Shown here: piece by piece, positions 12,412-19,990 of the stretch
Layout: each line of letters starts with the position of its first letter
Numbering within the stretch: position 1 is the stretch's first letter
Assembly: GCF_010686765.1 (NCBI RefSeq)
Contig: NZ_JAAGWF010000007.1
Coordinates: 186,001-250,000, forward strand
Direction of reading: 5' to 3'
From: Geodermatophilus sabuli
GTDB taxonomy: Bacteria; Actinomycetota; Actinomycetes; Mycobacteriales; Geodermatophilaceae
DNA length: 64,000 nt
The notes under the pieces: model-generated
The model's input: only the letters and a program-made list of their open reading frames with translations
Database searches by the model: none
What the model was told of the DNA's origin: nothing
Translations under genes and position numbers: made by a program

Positions 12412-12594
12412 ATGGTGGACGGGACGAGCGGGGTCATGCCGGACGGAGCCGACTGGAGTTGGCCGCCGTCGGGCGGTGTGCCCTACACCAGCGGACAGCA
12501 GTTCGTCACCGAGCACTGGGCGCCGGCGTCCACGGTGCGCCACCCGTGGGTGCGCGTCGGCCGCTGGACGCTGCTCTACCGCCGCGCGGCCTGA
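12412..12594 (+). CDS. Hypothetical 60-aa protein between atpD and atpC
   Basis: No family recognised. The ORF starts ATG at 12412 behind GGGAGAC and has almost exclusively G or C at third codon positions, like the genes around it, so it is probably translated. The product is rich in Trp (DWSWPPSGG, HWAP, HPWVRVGRWTLLYRR) with a basic end. A second in-frame ATG is at 12436. It ends 39 nt from the oppositely oriented cupin gene. Both sit inside the atp operon and are absent from the M. tuberculosis order. Confidence 0.5.
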   Translation: MVDGTSGVMPDGADWSWPPSGGVPYTSGQQFVTEHWAPASTVRHPWVRVGRWTLLYRRAA

Positions 12595-12633
12595 GCCGGC
12601 CGCGGTCCCGGTCGGTCGGTCACAGCCAGGCGG

Positions 12634-13119
12634 TCACAGCCAGTAGGTGTCGTGGCGGACCATGAACTCCGCGCGCTCCTCGGGACTCATCTGCTCACCG
12701 CGCGCCAGGGTCTCGAAGTAGTCCTCGCGCGGCCCGCCCGGCGCGAACATCAGCAGCATCGAGGCGTGGTCGCCGCCCCGGAAGCCGTGGATGCCGCCCT
12801 CCGGGACGTACAGGAAGTCCCCGGTCGTCGCGGTCAGCCAGGTGGTCCCGTCGAACAGCCGTACCTCACCGGAGAGCACGTAGAACTGCTCCGAGATCGC
12901 CCGGTGGAAGTGCGCGTCGGGTCCGGACTCCTCGCGGCCGAAGGTCCACCGGTACAGGCCGAACCGGCCCTGGGTCTGGTCGCCGGTCGCCAGGAACTCG
13001 CAGGTCACACCGCTGGCCGACGTGGTGTCGGGTGCCTGGTCGGCGCGTCGGGTCCAGGCGCTGACCTCGCCGGTGCTGCCGCGGTAGAGGTCCGGGGGGT
13101 AGTGCCGGTGCAGGGACAC
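12634..13119 (-). CDS. Cupin-domain protein inserted in the atp operon
   Basis: A 161-aa single-domain cupin. Motif 1 is HFHRAISEQFYVLSGEV (two His and one Glu as metal ligands) and motif 2 has PEGGIHGFRGG with the last His. The C-terminus (SPEERAEFMVRHDTYWL) is typical of stand-alone small cupins. The substrate cannot be told; such proteins bind a metal and act as dioxygenases, isomerases or sensors. The only suitable start is GTG at 13119, which has no ribosome site. A 32-codon ORF with a strong site ends 7 nt before it. The gene lies between atpD and atpC on the opposite strand. A 13-bp tandem duplication covers its stop codon. Confidence 0.8.
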   Translation of the reverse strand: MSLHRHYPPDLYRGSTGEVSAWTRRADQAPDTTSASGVTCEFLATGDQTQGRFGLYRWTFGREESGPDAHFHRAISEQFYVLSGEVRLFDGTTWLTATTGDFLYVPEGGIHGFRGGDHASMLLMFAPGGPREDYFETLARGEQMSPEERAEFMVRHDTYWL

Positions 13120-13126
13120 GGCGGCA

Positions 13127-13225
13127 TCACCCGGCCCGAAGCGGCCGGACGCGGAGGGCCGGGACGGACGGGCCGGCGGCCGGCCCCTCGGGTACCGGCG
13201 ACGCCAGCTCCACCAGGATGCGCAT
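13127..13225 (-). CDS. Putative 32-aa leader ORF of the cupin gene
   Basis: ATG at 13225 follows an excellent ribosome site (GGAGGAGGGG), reads 32 codons beginning MRILVELASPVPEG and ends with TGA at 13127, 7 nt upstream of the cupin GTG start. The product matches nothing I recognise. It may couple translation to the weakly signalled cupin start, or be the remnant of a displaced gene start. Confidence 0.35.
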   Translation of the reverse strand: MRILVELASPVPEGPAAGPSVPALRVRPLRAG

Positions 13226-13278
13226 CCGCCCCTCCTCCACTGTGTGGCACCGCCGCACGGGTGCGCCGGCTCCGCCGC

Positions 13279-13284
13279 TATTGT
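13279..13284 (+). promoter_or_regulatory. Candidate -10 box for atpC
   Basis: TATTGT about 77 nt before the atpC start. It is the only AT-rich hexamer in the gap between the divergent cupin leader ORF and atpC, and atpC needs its own promoter given the hairpins after atpD. No convincing -35 is visible. Confidence 0.4.
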
Positions 13285-13360
13285 GGACGACGACCCGTCG
13301 CCGGAGCCGTGGTTCCCGGCGATCTGAGCACCGCCCCGTCGGTGGACCCCGAGGAGTGTC

Positions 13361-13750
13361 GTGGCGACCCTGCAGGTCGAGTTGGTGGCCGTCGAGCGGC
13401 TGATCTGGTCCGGCGAGGCGAGCATGGTCATCGCGCGCACGACCGAGGGCGAGCTGGGCGTCCTGCCCGGGCACGCGCCGCTGCTCGGTGAGCTGGCACC
13501 AGGTGGCGTCGTCCGCATCCGGACCACCGACGGCGACGACATGATCGTCGCCGCGCACGGCGGCTTCCTGTCGGTGACCCAGCGGGGGGTGTCGATCCTC
13601 GCCGAGACGGCGGAGATCTCCTCCGAGATCGACGTGGAGCGGGCCCGCGAGGCGCTGCGCCGCGCGGAGGAGGGCGGGGACGACCCCGACGCCATGGCTG
13701 CCGCGCGCCGGGCCCAGTCCCGGCTGGCCGCCGCTGGTCAGGACGCCTGA
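13361..13750 (+). CDS. atpC: F1Fo ATP synthase subunit epsilon
   Basis: Epsilon connects gamma to the c ring and inhibits ATP hydrolysis. 129 aa: an N-terminal beta barrel (VELVAVERLIWSGEASMV, GELGVLPGHAPLLGELAPG) and a C-terminal helical hairpin (IDVERAREALRRAEEGG). The start is GTG at 13361 with GAGGAG before it. It is the only atp gene not contiguous with the operon. DUF2550 follows 42 nt downstream, as in mycobacteria. Confidence 0.96.
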   Translation: MATLQVELVAVERLIWSGEASMVIARTTEGELGVLPGHAPLLGELAPGGVVRIRTTDGDDMIVAAHGGFLSVTQRGVSILAETAEISSEIDVERAREALRRAEEGGDDPDAMAAARRAQSRLAAAGQDA

Positions 13751-13792
13751 GCCGCGAGCTGACCCACCGCCCGTGACCCGCCGGCCCCCGGG

Positions 13793-14194
13793 ATGACCAC
13801 CTTCCTGCTCGTCCTGGCCGGCGCGCTCGTCGTCGCGCTGGTGGTCGCCTTCCTGCTCCGCCGGCGGTTCCTGCTCTCCGGTCTGGGCGCGGTCACCATG
13901 TGGCTGCGGCCGACCGGGTCGCCCCGCTGGTCGGTGGGGGTCGCCTGGTACGGCGGGGACGCGCTGCTCTGGTACCGCGCCCTGTCGCTCTCCGTCCGCC
14001 CCCAGCACCGGCTGTGCCGGGCCGAGCTGCAGGTCGAGGGTCGGCGCCAGGTCGCGGTCGAGGACGTGTCCCTGCCCGCGGACGTGGTCGTGCTCTCCTG
14101 CGCCACCGCGGACGGCCCCCGGGAACTGGCCATGGACCTCTCGACGGTGACCGGGTTCCTCTCCTGGGTGGAGTCCGCGCCCCCCGTCCGATGA
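13793..14194 (+). CDS. DUF2550 membrane-anchored protein
   Basis: 133 aa: one N-terminal membrane helix (FLLVLAGALVVALVVAFLL), an Arg patch, then a soluble domain with conserved Trp/Tyr (VGVAWYGGDALLWYRALSL). It is the counterpart of Rv1312, always located after atpC in actinobacteria. Molecular function is unknown. The tight link to atpC suggests co-transcription. The ATG at 13793 is the only reasonable start. Confidence 0.85.
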   Translation: MTTFLLVLAGALVVALVVAFLLRRRFLLSGLGAVTMWLRPTGSPRWSVGVAWYGGDALLWYRALSLSVRPQHRLCRAELQVEGRRQVAVEDVSLPADVVVLSCATADGPRELAMDLSTVTGFLSWVESAPPVR

Positions 14195-14298
14195 GGAAGG
14201 ACCCCCCACCGCTCGAAGGCTCGCGGCGGGACCCTGCAGGGGGCAGCCTGGGCACCGCCCCGAGCGTGCGAGCGGTGTGGAGGAGGGGGCCCTCTCTC
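14195..14298. repeat. Two head-to-head dispersed hairpin repeats
   Basis: The gap between convergent genes holds one copy reading forward (14195-14244, beginning at the DUF2550 stop) and one reading backward (14252-14298, beginning at the cobO stop). Each has the GGACC arm, the CTCG-GCTCG core and the GGG-CCCTGCAGG arm. Together they act as a plausible two-way terminator. Confidence 0.75.
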
Positions 14299-14902
14299 AG
14301 GTCCCGCGGGCCGCGCGCTGGGTGTGTGCCCCGCTGTGCGCGCCCGGCTCCCAGAGGACGTCGCCGCCGGGGTTGGCCTCGCGGGCGAGGATGAACAGCA
14401 GGTCCGACAGCCGGTTGAGGTAGCGCGCGGTCTCGGGGTTGGTGCGGTCGCCGTCGGCCGCCAGCAGCGCCCAGACGCTGCGCTCGGCCCGGCGCACGAC
14501 GACCCGGGCCTGGTGCAGCAGGGCGGCCAGCGGGGTGCCGCCCGGCAGGATGAAGCTGGTCAGCGCCGCCAGGGCCTCGTTGTGCACGTCGCAGGCGCGC
14601 TCGAGCCGCTCGGTGTAGGCCGCCGTCACCCGCAGCGGCGGGTACTCCGGAGCGGGCGTGATCGGCGTCGACAGGTCGGCACCGACGTCGAAGAGGTCGT
14701 TCTGGACCTCGCGCAGCAGCTCGGCCAGGTCCGCCGCCGGCGAGCCGAGCGCCAGGGCGACGCCGAGCACGCTGTTGGCCTCGTCGACGTCGGCGTACGC
14801 GACCAGCCGCGGATCGGTCTTGGCCACCCGGCTCATGTCGCCGAGGTGCGTCTGGCCGGCGTCGCCGGTCTTCGTGTAGATGCGGGTCAACCGGACGGTC
14901 AT
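14297..14902 (-). CDS. cobO: Corrinoid adenosyltransferase (PduO type)
   Basis: Transfers adenosyl from ATP to cob(I)alamin, making the adenosylcobalamin used by mutases such as the one encoded at 16.8 kb. 201 aa. The N-terminal ATP loop IYTKTGDAGQTHLGDMSR and the helix-bundle motifs ADVDEANSVLG, VVRRAERSVWAL and RYLNRLSDLLFILAR are those of the PduO family, unrelated to CobA. It corresponds to Rv1314c, often labelled cobO in actinobacteria. The start ATG at 14902 is preceded by TAGGCT at 7-nt spacing and no ribosome site. It is divergent from murA. Confidence 0.93.
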   Translation of the reverse strand: MTVRLTRIYTKTGDAGQTHLGDMSRVAKTDPRLVAYADVDEANSVLGVALALGSPAADLAELLREVQNDLFDVGADLSTPITPAPEYPPLRVTAAYTERLERACDVHNEALAALTSFILPGGTPLAALLHQARVVVRRAERSVWALLAADGDRTNPETARYLNRLSDLLFILAREANPGGDVLWEPGAHSGAHTQRAARGT

Positions 14903-14909
14903 GCCCGCG

Positions 14910-14915
14910 AGCCTA
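14910..14915 (-). promoter_or_regulatory. -10 box of leaderless cobO
   Basis: TAGGCT read on the reverse strand, 7 nt before the ATG at 14902. Confidence 0.5.
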
Positions 14916-15029
14916 GGAGAGGAGGACCCCGCTGCCCCCGGCCGAGTCCCGCTGGGCGTCCCGAGCGCGCGGGGACGAGGAGGACGGGGTCCGTCCCCTC
15001 GCGGCGGCTTGCTCCAGCGGGGCCACCCG

Positions 15030-15035
15030 TAGGGT
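15030..15035 (+). promoter_or_regulatory. -10 box of leaderless murA
   Basis: TAGGGT, 6 nt before the murA GTG and no Shine-Dalgarno sequence between. Confidence 0.55.
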
Positions 15036-15041
15036 GGGCCG

Positions 15042-16322
15042 GTGGAGTGCTTCGAGGTCACCGGCGGCACGGCCCTGACCGGTCGGGTGCGGGTCACCGG
15101 CGCCAAGAACAGCGCCCTCAAGCTGATGGCCGCCGCGCTGCTGGCCGCCGGGCGGACCACCATCGAGGAGGTCCCCGACATCCTCGACGTCTCGATCATG
15201 AGCGAGGTGCTGCGCCGGCTGGGCTGCGACGTCCGGTACGAGCGCTACCCCCACGGGGGCGGCGGCGGCCGCGTCGTGGTCGACGTGCCCGACGAGCCGG
15301 CCACCGAGACCGACTACGACCTCGTGCGCAAGATGCGCGCGTCGATCAGCGTGCTGGGCCCGCTGGTCGCCCGCTGCGGATCTGCCCGGGTCGCCCTGCC
15401 CGGCGGCGACGCGATCGGATCCCGCGGGCTGGACATGCACATCTCCGGCCTCGAGCGGCTGGGCGCGACGATCGAGAGCGAGCACGGCTTCCTGGTGGCC
15501 ACGGCGCCCCGGCTGACCGGCACCTCCCTGTGGCTGGACTTCCCCTCCGTGGGGGCCACCGAGAACCTGGTGATGGCCGCGGTCCTCGCCGAGGGCACCA
15601 CCGTGATCGACAACGCCGCCCGTGAGCCCGAGATCGTCGACCTCTGCTCGATGCTGACCGCGATGGGCGCGGTCATCGAGGGCGCCGGCACCTCGACGAT
15701 CGCCGTCGAGGGGGTCGAGGACCTCAAGCCGGTCACGTACACGACCGTCCCCGACCGGATCGTGGCCGGCACCTGGGCCATCGGCGCGGTGATGACCAGG
15801 GGCGACGTCGTCATCGAGCGGGCCGTCGCCGACCACCTCACCGTCGCGCTGGCCAAGCTCACCGACGCCGGGGCGCACGTCGAGCCGCTGGCCGACGGCG
15901 TGCGGGTGGCCATGGACGGTCGGCCGCGCTGCGTGGACGTCGTCACGCTGCCCTACCCGGGGTTCCCGACCGACCTGCAGCCGATGGCGGTGGCCCTGGC
16001 CGCCGTCTCCACCGGCACCGCGCTGATCACCGAGAACGTGTTCGAGGGCCGGTTCATGTTCGTCAACGAGCTGGTCCGGCTCGGCGCCTCGGTGCGCATC
16101 GACGGCCACCACGCCGTCGTCCGGGGCCGCGAGCGGCTCTCCAGCGCGCCGGTGGTCGCCACCGACATCCGCGCCGGGGCCGGACTGGTGCTGGCGGGGC
16201 TGCTCTCCGACGGTGTCACCGAGGTGCAGGACGTGCACCACGTCGACCGCGGCTACCCCGACTTCGTCCAGCAGCTGCGTGGCCTGGGCGTCCAGATCGA
16301 ACGGGTGCAGCGCCCCGACTGA
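15042..16322 (+). CDS. murA: UDP-GlcNAc 1-carboxyvinyltransferase, Asp active-site form
   Basis: First committed step of peptidoglycan synthesis: enolpyruvyl transfer from PEP to UDP-GlcNAc. The 426-aa protein starts with GTG at 15042 and has [17 protein letters not shown] (Lys/Asn substrate site), the active-site loop [15 protein letters not shown] and [10 protein letters not shown]. The residue that is Cys in fosfomycin-sensitive enzymes is Asp123 here, as in M. tuberculosis MurA, which makes the enzyme refractory to fosfomycin. Transcription probably starts at the GTG itself. It is followed by a hairpin repeat facing a convergent gene. Confidence 0.97.
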   Translation: MECFEVTGGTALTGRVRVTGAKNSALKLMAAALLAAGRTTIEEVPDILDVSIMSEVLRRLGCDVRYERYPHGGGGGRVVVDVPDEPATETDYDLVRKMRASISVLGPLVARCGSARVALPGGDAIGSRGLDMHISGLERLGATIESEHGFLVATAPRLTGTSLWLDFPSVGATENLVMAAVLAEGTTVIDNAAREPEIVDLCSMLTAMGAVIEGAGTSTIAVEGVEDLKPVTYTTVPDRIVAGTWAIGAVMTRGDVVIERAVADHLTVALAKLTDAGAHVEPLADGVRVAMDGRPRCVDVVTLPYPGFPTDLQPMAVALAAVSTGTALITENVFEGRFMFVNELVRLGASVRIDGHHAVVRGRERLSSAPVVATDIRAGAGLVLAGLLSDGVTEVQDVHHVDRGYPDFVQQLRGLGVQIERVQRPD

Positions 16323-16326
16323 GACG

Positions 16327-16372
16327 GGGTCCTCGTGCCCCCGGACCTCGCTCCGGCCCCTGCACGAGGGCC
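16327..16372. repeat. Dispersed hairpin repeat after murA
   Basis: Arms GGTCCTCGTGC and GCACGAGGGCC flank a GC-rich loop between the convergent stops of murA and the next gene. Probable two-way terminator. Confidence 0.7.
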
Positions 16373-16400
16373 GTCCCGATCTGCTCGATCGGAGCGCTCC

Positions 16401-16721
16401 TCAGTTGGCCGGGAAGGAGGACGCGAGCCGGCGGGCCCGCTCGGCGTCCTCGGGGAACACCAGCACGTCGGCGCGGTGCGGGGCCGGGAAGCGGATCGTC
16501 GACCGGATGCCGGCGTCGGAGAGCACGGCCCGGAGCGCCAGAGCCGACTCCCGCCGGGACAGGGTGGCGACCCGGGTCAGCAGGCCGTCGTCCACCGGGG
16601 GGTGGCTGCGCTCGTCGGAGGCGAAGGCCCAGCGCAGGAAGAGGATGAGCAGCCCGAGGGCGAGGAAGGCGATGCTCGGGCCCACCAGGAAGTGCAGGTC
16701 GCTGCCCGCTCCGATCGGCAT
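16401..16721 (-). CDS. Hypothetical membrane protein with C-terminal DUF2007-like segment
   Basis: 106 aa. One N-terminal membrane helix (FLVGPSIAFLALGLLILFL) is followed by a soluble part, about residues 50-106, in which LRAVLSDAGIRSTIRF and DVLVFPEDAERARRL read like the short ferredoxin-like fold of proteins that pair an altered subunit sequence with a signal-transducing domain. The name is tentative. ATG at 16721 is chosen because GGAGGAG lies 7 nt before it. It is convergent with murA and divergent from the mutase gene. Confidence 0.6.
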   Translation of the reverse strand: MPIGAGSDLHFLVGPSIAFLALGLLILFLRWAFASDERSHPPVDDGLLTRVATLSRRESALALRAVLSDAGIRSTIRFPAPHRADVLVFPEDAERARRLASSFPAN

Positions 16722-16782
16722 CGGTGTCCTCCTCCCGCGCGCCCCTGCGAGTGTGCCACCGGCGACTGCGGCGGGCGCCGGG

Positions 16783-16798
16783 GCTACTGGCCGGTAAC
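16783..16798. promoter_or_regulatory. Inverted-repeat operator candidate of the mutase promoter
   Basis: GCTACTGGCCGGTAAC, an imperfect inverted repeat matching 12 of 16 positions of the site before etfB (60797-60812). It ends 6 nt before the -10 box, so a bound protein would block RNA polymerase. It is likely a TetR-type site. Confidence 0.5.
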
Positions 16799-16804
16799 GG
16801 CACC

Positions 16805-16810
16805 TACACT
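16805..16810 (+). promoter_or_regulatory. -10 box of the mutase gene
   Basis: TACACT, 8 nt before the ATG at 16819 with no ribosome site: a leaderless arrangement. Confidence 0.5.
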
Positions 16811-16818
16811 CCGCGGAC

Positions 16819-18807
16819 ATGCCGTTCCCGTCGTCACCGGAGCGCGATCGTCCCTGGGTGATGCGCACCTACGCCGGACACTCCTCGCCGGCCGAGTCCA
16901 ACGCCCTCTACCGCCGCAACCTGGCCAAGGGCCAGACGGGACTCTCGGTGGCCTTCGACCTGCCGACGCAGACCGGCTACGACCCCGACGACGAGCTGGC
17001 GGTCGGCGAGGTCGGCAAGGTCGGCGTCCCGGTCACGCACCTCGGCGACATGCGGGCACTGTTCGACGGCATCCCGCTCGACGAGATGAACACGTCGATG
17101 ACGATCAACGCGACGGCGATGTGGCTGCTCGCGCTCTACCAGGTCGTCGCGGAGGAGAACGGGCACGACGTCGCGGCGCTGGCCGGGACGACGCAGAACG
17201 ACATCATCAAGGAGTACCTCTCGCGCGGGACGTACGTCTTCCCGCCCGGGCCGTCGATGCGGCTGGTCACCGACATGGTCGCCTACACGGTCACCGCCCT
17301 GCCGCGGTGGAACCCGGTGAACATCTGCAGCTACCACCTGCAGGAGGCGGGGGCGACGCCGGTGCAGGAGATCGCCTACGCCATGTGCACCGCGATCGCG
17401 GTGCTGGACTCGGTCCGGGACTCCGGGCAGGTGCCGCCGGAGCGCTTCGGCGAGGTCGTCGCGCGCATCTCCTTCTTCGTCAACGCGGGCGTCCGCTTCG
17501 TCGAGGAGATGTGCAAGATGCGCGCCTTCACCCAGCTGTGGGACGAGCTGACCGAGGAGCGCTACGGCGTCCAGGACCCCACGCTCCGCCGGTTCCGCTA
17601 CGGCGTCCAGGTCAACTCCCTCGGCCTGACCGAGGCGCAGCCGGAGAACAACGTCGCGCGCATCGTCCTGGAGATGCTCGCCGTCACCCTCTCCCGCGAC
17701 GCCCGCGCCCGCGCCGTGCAGCTGCCGGCCTGGAACGAGGCGCTCGGGCTGCCGCGCCCCTGGGACCAGCAGTGGTCGCTGCGCCTGCAGCAGGTGCTGG
17801 CCCACGAGACCGACCTGCTGGAGTACGAGGACCTGTTCACCGGGTCGGTCGTGGTGGAGCAGCAGGTCGCCGAGCTGGTCGCGGGTGCCCGCGCGGAGAT
17901 CGCGCGGGTGGAGGAGATGGGCGGCGCGGTGGCGGCCGTCGAGTCCGGCTACATGAAGGGTCAGCTGGTCGGCTCGCTGGCGCAGCGCCGCCGGCGGATC
18001 GAGAGCGGGGAGGACGTCGTCGTCGGCGTCAACCGGTTCCAGACCACGGAGCCCAGCCCGCTCACCGCCGACCTCGACGGGGCGATCACGGTGGTCGACC
18101 CCGCGGTGGAGGCGGCGGCCTGCGCGGCGGTGCGGACGTGGCGGGACCGCCGCGACCCCGAGCCGGTGCGGGCCGCGCTCGACGCGCTGCGGACGGCCGC
18201 CGCCGGCGACGCCAACCTCATGGCCGCCACCCTCGACTGCGCCCGGGCCGGGGTGACGACGGGGGAGTGGGCCGGCGTCCTGCGCGCGGTGTTCGGCGAG
18301 TACCGGGCGCCGACCGGGGTCGCGGCCGCCTCCGCCGGTCCGGCCGACGCGACGCTCGCCGAGGTGCGGGAACGCGTGCGGGCCACCGGTGCGGAGCTGG
18401 GCCGGCGGCTGCGCCTGCTGGTCGGGAAGCCGGGCCTCGACGGGCACTCCAACGGTGCCGAGCAGATCGCCGTCCGCGCCCGGGACGCCGGCTTCGAGGT
18501 CGTCTACCAGGGCATCCGGCTCACACCGGCGCAGATCGTGTCCGCCGCGGTCGAGGAGGACGTGCACGTCGTCGGCCTGTCGGTGCTGTCGGGGTCGCAC
18601 CTGCAGGTCGTGCCGGCGGTGCTCCGGGGGCTGCGCGCGGCCGGGCTGGACGACGTCCCGGTGGTGGTGGGCGGGATCGTGCCCGACGCCGATGCCCGGC
18701 TGCTGCGCGAGCAGGGGGTGGCCCGGGTCTTCACGCCCAAGGACTTCGGCCTGACCGACATCATGGGCCAGATCGTCGACGTCGTCCGCGCCGCCAACGG
18801 TCTGTAG
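16819..18807 (+). CDS. meaA: Ethylmalonyl-CoA mutase, adenosylcobalamin-dependent (MeaA)
   Basis: Rearranges (2R)-ethylmalonyl-CoA to methylsuccinyl-CoA in the ethylmalonyl-CoA pathway. 662 aa. The N-terminal TIM-barrel mutase domain (YAGHSSPAESNALYRRNL, VAFDLPTQTGYDPDD, TAMWLLALYQ, QNDIIKEYLSRGTYVFPP) is joined to a C-terminal B12-binding domain with the cobalt-ligand motif DGHSNG at 541-546 (His543). The sequence reads like the MeaA group rather than the roughly 730-aa methylmalonyl-CoA mutase large subunit. Partner genes lie elsewhere in the window: ccr, epimerase, meaB, cobO. It is controlled by a probable operator shared with etfBA. Methylmalonyl- or isobutyryl-CoA activity is the less likely alternative. 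Confidence 0.9.
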   Translation: MPFPSSPERDRPWVMRTYAGHSSPAESNALYRRNLAKGQTGLSVAFDLPTQTGYDPDDELAVGEVGKVGVPVTHLGDMRALFDGIPLDEMNTSMTINATAMWLLALYQVVAEENGHDVAALAGTTQNDIIKEYLSRGTYVFPPGPSMRLVTDMVAYTVTALPRWNPVNICSYHLQEAGATPVQEIAYAMCTAIAVLDSVRDSGQVPPERFGEVVARISFFVNAGVRFVEEMCKMRAFTQLWDELTEERYGVQDPTLRRFRYGVQVNSLGLTEAQPENNVARIVLEMLAVTLSRDARARAVQLPAWNEALGLPRPWDQQWSLRLQQVLAHETDLLEYEDLFTGSVVVEQQVAELVAGARAEIARVEEMGGAVAAVESGYMKGQLVGSLAQRRRRIESGEDVVVGVNRFQTTEPSPLTADLDGAITVVDPAVEAAACAAVRTWRDRRDPEPVRAALDALRTAAAGDANLMAATLDCARAGVTTGEWAGVLRAVFGEYRAPTGVAAASAGPADATLAEVRERVRATGAELGRRLRLLVGKPGLDGHSNGAEQIAVRARDAGFEVVYQGIRLTPAQIVSAAVEEDVHVVGLSVLSGSHLQVVPAVLRGLRAAGLDDVPVVVGGIVPDADARLLREQGVARVFTPKDFGLTDIMGQIVDVVRAANGL

Positions 18808-18865
18808 GAGGACCTCCCCGCCCCCCACGCCTCGCCAGCTCGGCGCGGGCCCCTGCGGGCAGGCC
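18808..18865. repeat. Dispersed hairpin repeat after meaA
   Basis: Follows the meaA stop codon directly (GAGGACCTCCCC...) and ends GGGCAGGCC. It sits between convergent genes. Confidence 0.65.
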
Positions 18866-18876
18866 GCTCCAGCACG

Positions 18877-19905
18877 TCACGGGAGCCGGACGACGACGCC
18901 CTCGGTGGCGCTGCGGCGGGCGGCGTCGAGGACGGTGGCGGTGGCGACGGCGTCCTGCGGGTCGACCGGCACCGGGCCCAGCCCGCGGACGGCGGCGGCG
19001 AACGCGGGGTAGAAGGTGTCCCAGCGGCCGCGCTCGGACGGCACCGTCCCGCCGTCGTCCCCGCGCAGGAGCCGCCCCCAGCGGTGCTCGGGCTCGGCGC
19101 CCCACCGGTCGCCCTCGGTGGCCGGCGTCCGCCGGGCGAGCAGCGCGTCCTCCTGGCCGTCCATCGGGCCGTCCACGACGTAGCTGCCCTCGCTGCCGGT
19201 GACCCGGAACCGCAGGCCCGGGGCGCCCTCGCTCCAGCCGCCGTACAGGTGGGAGTGTGCGCCGCCGGCGTGGGAGAGGGCCACGAAGACGTCGTCGTCC
19301 AGGCCGCCGGCGCGCGGCCGCCACTCCGCGTAGACCGAGGTCGCCGGGCCGAGCAGGACCAGCGCCTGGTCGACCAGGTGGCTGCCGAAGTCCAGCAGGG
19401 TGCCCCCGCCCGAGGCCGGCGGGCCGGGTTCGGGCGCCCACCGCTCGAACCGGGACTCCAGTCGCCGCAGCGTGCCCAGCCGGCCCCCGTCGGCCAGTGC
19501 CCGGACCGTCCGGAAGTCGGAGTCCCAGCGACGGTTCTGGTACGGCGCCAGCGCCAGGCCGCGCTCCGCCGCCGACCGCACGGAGCCGCGCGCGGCCTCC
19601 GCGTCCAGCGCGAACGGCTTGTCGCACACCACGGCGAGGCCCAGGCCCAGCGCCTGCTCGGTCAGGGCGGTGTGGGTGTCCGCCGGGGTCGAGATCGCCA
19701 CCGCCTCGGCCCCGCCGGCCACGAGCTCCTCGAGCGAGCCGAAGGTGCGCGCACCCGGGTGCTCGCCGGCCACGAGGGCGCGCCGCTCGGGGGAGGAGGT
19801 GACCACCCCCAGGAACGCGCACTCCGGGGCGGCGGCCAGCAGGGGCGCGTGGAACCACCGGCCGCCGAAGCCGTATCCCACCAGTCCGAACCGCACGGGC
19901 TCCAT
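18877..19905 (-). CDS. Gfo/Idh/MocA-family NAD(P)-dependent oxidoreductase
   Basis: 342 aa. The N-terminal Rossmann fold has FGLVGYGFGGRWFHAPLL. The family signature CDKPFALDAEAA is near residue 95, with the catalytic Lys in the KP pair. The C-terminal sheet domain has GGGTLLDFGSHLVDQAL, where the His is usually catalytic. These enzymes act on sugars, inositols or polyols; the substrate here is open. Start ATG at 19905 matches the family N-terminus. It is divergent from an enoyl-CoA hydratase gene 85 bp away. Confidence 0.88.
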   Translation of the reverse strand: MEPVRFGLVGYGFGGRWFHAPLLAAAPECAFLGVVTSSPERRALVAGEHPGARTFGSLEELVAGGAEAVAISTPADTHTALTEQALGLGLAVVCDKPFALDAEAARGSVRSAAERGLALAPYQNRRWDSDFRTVRALADGGRLGTLRRLESRFERWAPEPGPPASGGGTLLDFGSHLVDQALVLLGPATSVYAEWRPRAGGLDDDVFVALSHAGGAHSHLYGGWSEGAPGLRFRVTGSEGSYVVDGPMDGQEDALLARRTPATEGDRWGAEPEHRWGRLLRGDDGGTVPSERGRWDTFYPAFAAAVRGLGPVPVDPQDAVATATVLDAARRSATEGVVVRLP

Positions 19906-19990
19906 GCCGGGATCATGCCCCGGGGACCGGGTGCGCGGCGCCCGCGGCCTCTCGTTGCCCGCCCGGGGCCGGTCGTGGTGGAGTCGGGCC

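Noticed and set aside
12617..12643. 13-bp tandem duplication (CGGTCACAGCCAG twice)
   Set aside because: Only two units covering the cupin stop; likely a local slippage event, not an attachment site or repeat array.
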